From contig NZ_SWCM01000015.1 in NCBI RefSeq assembly GCF_005116645.1, positions 58,975-122,974 on the forward strand: 64,000 bases of DNA, read 5' to 3'. The notes under the pieces are model-generated. The model was given only the letters and a program-made list of their open reading frames with translations. It was not told the origin of the DNA and made no database searches. This DNA is from Desulfopila sp. IMCC35006. Its GTDB lineage: Bacteria > Desulfobacterota > Desulfobulbia > Desulfobulbales > Desulfocapsaceae. Shown here piece by piece: positions 17,322 to 24,376 of the stretch. The position numbers were made by a program, and so were the translations under genes. How positions within the stretch are numbered: position 1 is the stretch's first letter; the number at the start of each line of letters is the position of its first letter.

Positions 17322-18650
17322 ATGACTAGAGCAGAAATTATGCAAGTCGTAGAAGACGAAAATATCCAGTTCTTTCGGCTTCAGTTTGTCGATATCTTCG
17401 GATTTATGAAAAACGTTGCACTTCCAAAGAGCCAGATTGAAAAGGCTTTGGATGGGGATATTATGTTTGATGGATCTTCCATTGATGGTTTTGCTCGCAT
17501 TAATGAGTCAGATATGTACCTCAAGCCTGATTATGACTCCTTCACCGTTCTCCCATGGAGAAATAAAGATGGTATCTCTGCTGCGCGTATTATCTGTGAC
17601 GTTCATAAGGCCGATGGAACCCCATTTGAAGGTTGCCCACGTGTAAACCTCAAGCGTGTTCTCGCTGAAGCAAAGGAGCTCGGTTATATCATGAACGTAG
17701 GTACCGAGTGTGAATTCTTCCTCTTTGAAAAAGATGAAGAGGGGCGCGCCACTACTATTACCAACGATGTCGCCGGTTACTTTTCTCTCGATCCTGATGA
17801 TACCGGAAACGACTGTCGTCGTGAGATGATTGAGACCCTCGAGGCAATGGGTTTTGAGATTGAAGCATCTCACCACGAAGTTGCCGAAGGTCAGCATGAG
17901 ATAAATTTCAAGTATGCCGATGCGCTGACCGCAGCTGACAATACGGTTACTTTCAAGTGGGTTGTCAAGTCAATTGCCTCCAAATATGGTCTTTACGCAA
18001 CATTTATGCCAAAGCCAATTTTTGGTACCAGCGGTTCTGGAATGCACACCAACCAGTCTCTTTTCAATCTGGATGGAACCAACGCATTCTTTGACGAGTC
18101 TGATCCTCTCCAACTCTCCAGAACCGCATACTCCTACATTGCCGGGGCACTCAAAAACGCCAGAGGCTTTGCTGCTGTAACCAATCCGCTTGTGAATTCT
18201 TACAAGCGTCTGGTTCCTGGTTATGAGGCTCCTGTTTACTGTGCATGGTCTGTATCTAACCGTTCTGCACTGATTCGTGTCCCCGCAGCGCGCGGCCTGT
18301 CCACCAGAACTGAAATCCGTTGTCCGGACCCGGCTTGTAACCCGTATCTTGCTTTCGCCATGATGTTGAATTCAGGGCTTGAGGGTGTGAAGTCCAATCT
18401 TACCCCGCCGGCTGAAGTGAAACGTGACATCTTTAAAATGAGTTCTGCAGAAATGGATGAATGTGGCGTTGTTGTTATGCCCGGTAGCCTCAAGGAAGCA
18501 ATCAATGAGTTGAAAACCAACCCGTTGAGCAAAGAAACTTTGGGAGAGCATATTTGGGAAAAATATATTGAGGCAAAAGAGAAAGAGTGGGATAGTTTCA
18601 GAACTGCAGTAACCGATTGGGAGCTGGAAAAATACTTAAGCGTGTACTAA
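17322..18650 (+). CDS. glnA: Glutamine synthetase type I
   Basis: ATP-dependent glutamate-ammonia ligase. I take ATG 17322 (MTRAEIMQVVED, 442 residues), which has AAAGGGA eight bases upstream; the GTG at 17316 is too close. Motifs: MFDGSSIDGF, the EFFLF metal site, GSGMHTNQSLF, NPLVNSYKRLVPGYEAPVY and SNRSALIRVP. The adenylylation-tyrosine segment (NLYDLP type) of the GSI-beta class is absent; the corresponding region reads NLTPPAEVKRDIFKMS. It is therefore the short GSI-alpha form, controlled by feedback rather than by GlnE. Monocistronic, with a strong terminator after it. Confidence 0.96.
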   Translation: MTRAEIMQVVEDENIQFFRLQFVDIFGFMKNVALPKSQIEKALDGDIMFDGSSIDGFARINESDMYLKPDYDSFTVLPWRNKDGISAARIICDVHKADGTPFEGCPRVNLKRVLAEAKELGYIMNVGTECEFFLFEKDEEGRATTITNDVAGYFSLDPDDTGNDCRREMIETLEAMGFEIEASHHEVAEGQHEINFKYADALTAADNTVTFKWVVKSIASKYGLYATFMPKPIFGTSGSGMHTNQSLFNLDGTNAFFDESDPLQLSRTAYSYIAGALKNARGFAAVTNPLVNSYKRLVPGYEAPVYCAWSVSNRSALIRVPAARGLSTRTEIRCPDPACNPYLAFAMMLNSGLEGVKSNLTPPAEVKRDIFKMSSAEMDECGVVVMPGSLKEAINELKTNPLSKETLGEHIWEKYIEAKEKEWDSFRTAVTDWELEKYLSVY

Positions 18651-18708
18651 TATTGGAAAACAGGGCGAGATTGCATCGTTTGCTCTGAACTTTGCCCAGG
18701 ATGTGGTA

Positions 18709-18748
18709 AAAAAGCCCGCACTCCGCTATTGAGGAGTGCGGGCTTTTT
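18709..18748 (+). terminator. Strong intrinsic terminator after glnA
   Basis: AAAAAGCCCGCACTCC, eight-base loop, GGAGTGCGGGCTTTTT: a perfect stem with A and T tracts on both sides, so it works for both the plus-strand glnA and the convergent NUDIX gene. Confidence 0.95.
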
Positions 18749-18819
18749 GGGTTTTTGATTGGTGTTGCAGAACTTGCCAATTATGCTTATCCAGGCAGAG
18801 CTTGCGGAATAACGATCAG

Positions 18820-19335
18820 CTAAACCGAGGGGCACAGATTTTTGAACCTCTTTAGTTCGTCTAGAAAATTGGGAGTAAAGAGGAGTTGGTCTGAATCATT
18901 TATCTCTTTTAATGACCAGAAGCGCCCCTCTGCTATCTCTTTTGGATCAGTCCTGACAGAGCCGTCCCAGCAGCACCGGTAGGAGCGGACAAACTCGGAT
19001 TCATAAGAATTTCTGTGCAGATAGGTATGGAGGAACTCCAGCTTGGTCTCCTGGATTCCCAGCTCTTCCTTCATCTCTCTTAATGCCGCATGTTCATATG
19101 ATTCTCCCGCTTCCACATGCCCCCCCACAGAGGTATCCCACTTGCCTGGGTGCACATCTTTGAAAGGACTCCTTTTCTGAAGGAACAACTCTCCAGCCGG
19201 GTTAAAAACCAGTACATGCACGACACGGTGAATCAGGGAAGGGTCATTGTGGACCTCCTGCCGGGAAGCCTGCCCGGTTACCTTGTCATGTTCATCAACT
19301 ATATCGAAAATTTCTCGACGGCTCTCATTTCCCAT
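18820..19335 (-). CDS. NUDIX hydrolase (YfcD / IDI-like)
   Basis: 171 residues of the NUDIX superfamily, in the subgroup close to isopentenyl-diphosphate isomerase and YfcD: begins EIFDIVDEHDKVTGQASR, then LIHRVVHVLVFN and LFLQKRS. The nudix box is GGHVEAGESYEHAALREMKEELG (complete GX5EX7REUXEEXG pattern). The substrate is unknown, probably a nucleoside or isoprenoid diphosphate. Ribosome site AGGAG before the ATG. Single gene between two terminators. Confidence 0.88.
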   Translation of the reverse strand: MGNESRREIFDIVDEHDKVTGQASRQEVHNDPSLIHRVVHVLVFNPAGELFLQKRSPFKDVHPGKWDTSVGGHVEAGESYEHAALREMKEELGIQETKLEFLHTYLHRNSYESEFVRSYRCCWDGSVRTDPKEIAEGRFWSLKEINDSDQLLFTPNFLDELKRFKNLCPSV

Positions 19336-19420
19336 GATGGTCAGCTCCTTTCAGACAGTCTGCATGGTGGCCCTGCTGCTTGCCATCGCGTTAAGCCAGC
19401 AAAAAAGAGCTATTGCAAAA

Positions 19421-19460
19421 AAAAAATCCCGGAATCAGAGTGCTGAATCCGGGATTTTTT
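19421..19460. terminator. Bidirectional terminator-like hairpin
   Basis: AAAAAATCCCGGA ... TCCGGGATTTTTT with an imperfect inner stem and flanking A/T tracts. It lies upstream of the NUDIX start and downstream of the type II glutamine synthetase on the minus strand, so it most likely ends the latter. Confidence 0.8.
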
Positions 19461-19478
19461 TACAGGTGCAGGTCAAAT

Positions 19479-19518
19479 GATAAGCACCTTAGAAATGAAT
19501 TTCGTGAAGGTGCTTATC
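19479..19518. repeat. 12-bp perfect inverted repeat, 16-base loop
   Basis: GATAAGCACCTT at 19479-19490 and its exact complement at 19507-19518. It lies 40 bases beyond the stop of the type II glutamine synthetase. No T-tract follows, so it may stabilise the 3' end or act with the neighbouring terminator. Confidence 0.7.
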
Positions 19519-19557
19519 CTCCCGGAAGGGCTGTAAAGAGTATTCCTTTATAGGGTG

Positions 19558-20580
19558 TTAGCACTGTCCTGATGCCTTTGTCGTTTTGACAATGACAGCA
19601 CCGATCTGGTACGGACAACCATTGGAAGCCGGACGGCGATCTTCAAGGCGACCTTTCCAGCCGTCGTCGACTGTTCCAACCGGAATGCGGATGGAAGCGC
19701 CACGGTCGGAAACACCATAGGAGAAGTCGGTGATTGCAGCGGTTTCGTGCAGACCGGTCAGGCGCTGATCGTTGTAAGCACCGTAAACAGAGATGTGCTC
19801 TTGAATGTGCTTGCCGAATTCTTCGCAGATAGCATCAAATACAGCTTTGTCGCCGCAGGTTCTCATCTTGCCGTTGGAGAAGTTTGCATGCATACCCGAA
19901 CCGTTCCAGTCTGCTTCTTTTCCAAGAGGCTTCGGATGCCACTCTACGTATACTCCATATTTTTCAGCTGTTCTTTCAAGTAAGTAACGGGCAACCCAGA
20001 TCTCGTCGCCGGCCAGCTTCGCGCCTTTTGAAAAAATCTGAAATTCCCACTGACCGGGTGCAACCTCTGCGTTGATGCCTTCCACGTTGAGTCCGGCTTC
20101 AATACAGATATCGAAATGCTCTTCAACAATCTCGCGACCATAGGCCTTTTTGGCACCAACACCGCAGTAGTATGGAAACTGGGGGACAGTGGGGAAGCCG
20201 CCTTTGGGGAAACCCAAGGGGAGCCCGGTTTCAAGGTCGCAGAGGAAATATTCCTGCTCGTATCCGAACCAGAAGTCATCGTCTTCGTCATCGATGGTAG
20301 CCCGATGGTTGGTTGCATGAGGGGTTCCGTCTGCGTTCAATACTTCGCACATAACAATGTAGGCCGCATTGCGATCAGGATCAGGACAGATGAAAACTGG
20401 CTTTAATAAGAGGTCGGAAGCGCCACCCTCTGCTTGGTTTGTGGATGAGCCATCAAATGACCAGACTGGACAATCTTCCAATTTGCCGCTGAAATCTTTT
20501 GCCATTCTGGTTTTTGCTCTGATGTTCTGGGTTGGCTCTCCGCCGTCAAGCCAAAGATATTCTAATTTTGTTTTGCTCAT
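19558..20580 (-). CDS. glnII: Glutamine synthetase type II (eukaryotic type)
   Basis: 340-residue GSII, the eukaryote/rhizobium-like form, unrelated in detail to the 442-residue GSI at 17322. It opens LEYLWLDGGEPTQNIRAKTR, then WSFDGSSTNQAEG, FGYEQEYFL (metal site), NAEVAPGQWEFQ, WNGSGMHANFS, LTGLHETA and SDRGASIRIPV with the closing EDRRPASNGCPY. All catalytic motifs look intact. Ribosome site AAGGAAC. It lies downstream of no other gene and reads toward the glnA block. Having both enzyme classes is unusual outside rhizobia, actinobacteria and scattered Desulfobacterota. Confidence 0.95.
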   Translation of the reverse strand: MSKTKLEYLWLDGGEPTQNIRAKTRMAKDFSGKLEDCPVWSFDGSSTNQAEGGASDLLLKPVFICPDPDRNAAYIVMCEVLNADGTPHATNHRATIDDEDDDFWFGYEQEYFLCDLETGLPLGFPKGGFPTVPQFPYYCGVGAKKAYGREIVEEHFDICIEAGLNVEGINAEVAPGQWEFQIFSKGAKLAGDEIWVARYLLERTAEKYGVYVEWHPKPLGKEADWNGSGMHANFSNGKMRTCGDKAVFDAICEEFGKHIQEHISVYGAYNDQRLTGLHETAAITDFSYGVSDRGASIRIPVGTVDDGWKGRLEDRRPASNGCPYQIGAVIVKTTKASGQC

Positions 20581-20728
20581 AACTAGTTCCTTTTATACAT
20601 AATTCATGGTTTTAGTTTAACTCCGAATGCCAGTTAACGTTAGACAAACAAACAAGAAAAAATGCAAAATGTCAATCAAATTTGTGAAATTCCTTTGCCT
20701 GGAATCGTGCAAAATTGTGAGATTGCCT

Positions 20729-20755
20729 CTTTGCAATAGAAAGAACGCTGCAAAG
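20729..20755. promoter_or_regulatory. Inverted repeat upstream of glnII
   Basis: CTTTGCA, 13 bases, TGCAAAG, about 150 bases upstream of the minus-strand glnII start. It could be a regulator site. No function can be read from it. Confidence 0.35.
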
Positions 20756-20804
20756 AATGAGGACGTGAAGATGGCTCGGATATTATGCGGTGCAAAACAG
20801 TATG

Positions 20805-20972
20805 TGATTACCACTAAAGTTCAGCTTAGAAGGTCCAGAGGGATATGAGGAGCCCTTTGCACGGGACGCCATAAACCCATCCCTGGGGGCTTGGCCGCAG
20901 CCATCCAGGCTGCGGAACACCCGTGCAAAGGGCTCCTCATATCCCCATATAGCTGAACTTTAGTGGTAATCA
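20805..20972 (+). mobile_element. MITE-like palindromic element, copy 1
   Basis: 168 bp with perfect 22-bp terminal inverted repeats beginning TGATTACCACTAAAGTT. The inside is almost wholly self-complementary (GGATATGAGGAGCCC ... GGGCTCCTCATATCC, with a GCAGCC-ATCC-AGGCTGC tip), so it can fold into one long hairpin. There is no coding capacity. The 12-mer CAAAACAGTATG flanks it on both sides (20793-20804 and 20973-20984) as a target duplication. Related copies are at 23106 and 38047. Confidence 0.9.
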
Positions 20973-21091
20973 CAAAACAGTATGAAACCAGGTCTAGCTT
21001 GGCAGCAAATATTGCTGAGATGATGTGCCGTGCCGTCGTGATCGTGTGTTCGTTTCAATATTGTTTGTCGACCCAGAAACCTGGATGATGT

Positions 21092-21955
21092 TTATGTTTC
21101 TGAAGTGTCGATAACAGCGGATTCACAGACATAGGTTGGAATGATCCCGGTGTAACGAATACGTATCTCGGCATTTTCGGGCAAGGTGTTACCTGTAAGT
21201 ACCAGAGCCGTATCCATGCCAAATTTATTGCCTCCGATAATATCGGTAAACAGGGTGTCGCCAACCATCAGGATCTCGTTGACATGCAGAGATGGCTGGT
21301 TTTTACATGCCCTATCATAGCCATACATAAACATCTGGGTGTCGGGCTTGCCGAAGCGGATGAAATATTTGCCGAGGGTTCTTTCTACGAGATCAGAGAT
21401 TCCGCCAACAGCGACGGCAATGTCGGTGCGATTGAGCGGATAGCTTTGGTCAGTATTGGCAACGACCACAGGGATGTTTTTTTCACGCAGCAGGTTGATG
21501 GCCTTGTTGATATCTTTGTTCCAGTCAAATCCTTCATCATCAAGGAAGACCAGGCAGCGAATGTCTTCAATGTCGTCGAGATCGAGTTTGCTGATTGGCA
21601 CGGTTTCAAGCCCTAAGATTTCGATATAGTGGGCTGAGCGCCACGTGCCGATATAGGCGACCTTGCCGCTCTTGATCTTCAGCCGCAGCCAGTCGTGCGC
21701 GAGCATCCCTGAAGAGATAATCTTGCTGGTATCGATATGCTCTAGTCCTTGAATCTGGTAGGCATAGGCAAGCGATTGGGGGCTGCGTGACGCATCGTTT
21801 GTCACTATGTAGTACTCAATACCGTGGCTTTTCAGAAAGTCGAAGGTTCTGCCAATGCCTGGCAGTATGCCTTTGTGATTTTTGAGGACGCCGTATGCAT
21901 CGAAGAAAACAGCCTTGTAGCGCGTTACTATTTCGTGGAATTTGTCTATTTGCAT
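21092..21955 (-). CDS. HAD superfamily class IIA hydrolase
   Basis: 287 residues, NagD-like (HAD-IIA) phosphatase fold. The motif I region is AVFFDAYGVL, with Asp nucleophile but Tyr where the second Asp is usual, as in a HAD-IIA subgroup. GIEYYIVTNDASRS is motif II with the cap after it, and MVGDTLFTDIIGGNKFGMDTALVLTGN is motifs III/IV. The substrate is unknown, probably a small sugar or nucleotide phosphate. It lies 4 bases downstream of the kinase-like gene 21960, so the two form an operon and may act on the same phosphorylated compound (inference). Confidence 0.85.
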   Translation of the reverse strand: MQIDKFHEIVTRYKAVFFDAYGVLKNHKGILPGIGRTFDFLKSHGIEYYIVTNDASRSPQSLAYAYQIQGLEHIDTSKIISSGMLAHDWLRLKIKSGKVAYIGTWRSAHYIEILGLETVPISKLDLDDIEDIRCLVFLDDEGFDWNKDINKAINLLREKNIPVVVANTDQSYPLNRTDIAVAVGGISDLVERTLGKYFIRFGKPDTQMFMYGYDRACKNQPSLHVNEILMVGDTLFTDIIGGNKFGMDTALVLTGNTLPENAEIRIRYTGIIPTYVCESAVIDTSET

Positions 21956-21959
21956 GGCT

Positions 21960-23006
21960 TTAAAATTTAAGGGCTTTAAGGAGTTTATCTGCTGAAAATT
22001 TGGTTTCTATGGCGGGTAAATACAGCTCATAAGCCTCTTTCTGTAGTTTCTGAGCAAAGGATGGTCTGAAAAAATGATGTCCGTCTTTGATAACATAGTT
22101 CAAGATAAAGAAGCGGTAAGCCTCTTTCAGATAGAGGATTTCAATTTCAGTTAATGGGAAGATCTTGTGGTACTCCTTCAAGAACAGGATGAAACGGTCT
22201 TCGTTTAGAGGGTCGATCAGGTAGCTGAAAGCGGTACGGTCTCCAACATCGGAAACAACCCGGCTGAAAGAATAAAAATCCATAACGCGCGAAGAAACCC
22301 TGAACCAGTCATAGTCCCAGCGCGAATACAGTCTGCCGTCCGCTCTTACTGAAAAATTTCCTATATTCCAATCAACAAAAACAGGAATGAGCTCAAAATT
22401 ATGGAGATAGGACAGTTTATCAACTTTATTCAGAAAAATTTCTGCATGCATCTTGATGATATCTTTTTCTTTATCAGATGCGGAAAACTGGTCTTTGTCA
22501 ATATCTTTGACCAGCTTCTGTATATCCGTGATGACTGTTTTGGACGCGAAGGGGAGTTGGTTGCTCACATTGACACAGGCCCTATGGAACCTGGCAAGTT
22601 CGCGTCCCAGCATACGAATGTGTTTTTCTTCAAGGCGCCCGGGCAGCATGTTTTTGATGCGAACGGGGTTGTAGAAAATGACCCAGGCGCTTGTGTCGGT
22701 TTTGTAATAACGATAAATGAACACTTCATTCTTTTTAACAAGAGAATGGGCGAGAAAATTGTCGTATGGGGCTTCGAGGTTGTTTGCCAGATTTTTGATA
22801 ATGATATGGTCTTCACGAAAGAGGTCAAATTTCCCATAGTCAGACAGTTTGACAAAAACAGGTTCTCGATCATAGAAAAAAATTTTATATACATGGTTGG
22901 TTGATACACGGACGCTGACATCGAAGATACGTTTGATTTCGTGTCGATCATCAAACTCTTCCCATGCCTTCTGTATTATGTGTTTGTAGTCAAGCTGGTT
23001 CTGCAT
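21960..23006 (-). CDS. Aminoglycoside phosphotransferase-like kinase
   Basis: 348 residues with a protein-kinase-like APH fold. An N-lobe strand has VFVKLSDYG (lysine). HIRMLGRELARFHRAC is the helix before the catalytic region. The catalytic loop is VFVDWNIGNF (usual HGDLHPGN, so the His-Gly-Asp is changed to Val-Asp-Trp but the Asp and Asn remain), followed by a metal site RWDYDWF (usual DFD). Such enzymes phosphorylate sugars, choline, homoserine or antibiotics; this one cannot be assigned. Start is ATG 23006 with AAAGGATG upstream; the ATG at 23012 has no room for a ribosome site. MITE copy 2 lies 100 bases upstream. Confidence 0.75.
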   Translation of the reverse strand: MQNQLDYKHIIQKAWEEFDDRHEIKRIFDVSVRVSTNHVYKIFFYDREPVFVKLSDYGKFDLFREDHIIIKNLANNLEAPYDNFLAHSLVKKNEVFIYRYYKTDTSAWVIFYNPVRIKNMLPGRLEEKHIRMLGRELARFHRACVNVSNQLPFASKTVITDIQKLVKDIDKDQFSASDKEKDIIKMHAEIFLNKVDKLSYLHNFELIPVFVDWNIGNFSVRADGRLYSRWDYDWFRVSSRVMDFYSFSRVVSDVGDRTAFSYLIDPLNEDRFILFLKEYHKIFPLTEIEILYLKEAYRFFILNYVIKDGHHFFRPSFAQKLQKEAYELYLPAIETKFSADKLLKALKF

Positions 23007-23105
23007 GAGCATCCTTTTTATCTGGTCAATGTTAATTTCAGCATGAGTTGAGTTTACCTCGCGATGCAGAGAGTGGTTTTCCGACAGATAAGCTATTGAA
23101 CAATG

Positions 23106-23273
23106 TGATTACCACTCATGTTCAGCTTATAAGGTCCAGAGGGATATGTGGAGCCCTTTTCACGGGACGCCATAAAACCATCCCTGGGGGCTTGACCGCA
23201 GCCATCCAGGCTGCGGAACACCCGTGCAAAGGGCACCTCATATCCCCATGTAGCTGAAGATTGGTCGTAATCA
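23106..23273 (+). mobile_element. MITE-like palindromic element, copy 2
   Basis: 168 bp, same orientation as copy 1, with more changes in its right end (AGCTGAAGATTGGTCG). Flanked by ATTGAACAATG at 23095-23105 and 23275-23285, so again about 12 bp of target sequence is duplicated. It sits just upstream of the kinase-like gene and may carry or disturb its promoter. Confidence 0.88.
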
Positions 23274-23285
23274 AATTGAACAATG

Positions 23286-23853
23286 TGCATATTACGAATT
23301 GAAGATTAGAATCCTTGCAACCCGGTAAAAGCAGAGAAGAACTCCAATTTTATACAATAGAGCTAAAAAATGCATCCATTATCGGGTTTCGGCAGGAAAT
23401 GCTCAACAACAAATATTATGAGAACCGCGATGGGTGCGAAAAAGTCTGCAGGCAATTCAGATGAAACTCTGGAAGAAGGCTGGGAGACTTCACCGCAGAC
23501 TCTGTCTACTGGGGTACTAAGGGGATTTTTATGCAATCAAAAGGAAATCATGGGCTAATGTTGGCTGTCCTTTGGCGCACTATGTACTCCCCAACAGCTG
23601 TTTGTGTAGAGGGGTATGGTTGTTTGGGTTTGTCAGCTGTAAACACCGGGATTTCAGCTCCCGATATAGGGATTAAATAAAGAAGAGCCGTATACGAGGC
23701 CCATACCTGCGATTCCGTGAGAGGGATGAGGTAAGCTTATTTAACTCTCCTCACCCTGTGCGATGTTTTTTTCCGCATTGCCAAGCTTGCCTATTTGGCT
23801 TTTTGTAAGTAAAGAATGGAAATGATATTTGTCGCGATAAGGCGGAACAGATA
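23286..23853. other. Intergenic stretch, no convincing gene
   Basis: About 570 bases between MITE copy 2 and the DUF721 gene. A 62-codon frame at 23370-23558 has no ribosome site and no recognisable features. Nothing else is seen. Confidence 0.45.
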
Positions 23854-24345
23854 ATGGCAGACAGAATAAAATCCAATCAAAACCGAATCTCCCGAGTACT
23901 CCCCAGTCTTCTCCAGGATAAAGGCTGGGAAATGCAGCTCGATTTGCATTCCATCTTTCCAAGATGGCAGGAGTTGGTCGGAGAAGAGGTGAGTATGCAC
24001 GCTCAACCGCTAAAGATTGAAAGGGATGTGCTCTGGCTGGAAGTGGAAAATTCATCATGGCTGCAGCAGCTGCAATACCAGAAACTGGAATTATTGGATA
24101 CGTTGAATAGTTGTTTTCGGCTTTCGCATCTTAAAGATATTAAAATGGTTCTGCCTAAAGGTTCGTCGGGCAAGACCGGAAATCCCGATAAAAAATCGAC
24201 TTCTAGGATAGAATTCATCAAGCCAAGTGAAGAAAAAGTTGCTGCATTCCAGCGGCAGGTTGCGTGCATTGCCGATGAACAATGCCGGGAAGCATTGATG
24301 CAATTCTGGTATCTTGCCCAGGCCTGTAAAAGAAAAACTGAATAA
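23854..24345 (+). CDS. DUF721 (DciA-like) protein
   Basis: 163 residues. The first ~95 match DUF721: SRVLPSLLQDKGWE, IFPRWQELVGEEVSMHAQPLKI and LWLEVENSSWLQQLQYQKLELLDTLN. This domain is shared with DciA, which loads replicative helicase DnaB in bacteria lacking DnaC. The C-terminal third is basic and then helical, with no clear match. DNA-binding or helicase-loading is a reasonable guess from the family only. It lies 31 bases ahead of the CysK-CysS fusion. Confidence 0.78.
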   Translation: MADRIKSNQNRISRVLPSLLQDKGWEMQLDLHSIFPRWQELVGEEVSMHAQPLKIERDVLWLEVENSSWLQQLQYQKLELLDTLNSCFRLSHLKDIKMVLPKGSSGKTGNPDKKSTSRIEFIKPSEEKVAAFQRQVACIADEQCREALMQFWYLAQACKRKTE

Positions 24346-24376
24346 CAGTCTTGTTTTCAATTTATAGAGTAAAACA

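Noticed and set aside
20581..20802. Sigma-54 promoter for glnII
   Set aside because: No GG-N10-GC arrangement in the correct orientation was found.
23370..23558. Small gene of 62 codons
   Set aside because: No ribosome site, no recognisable features, neutral composition.
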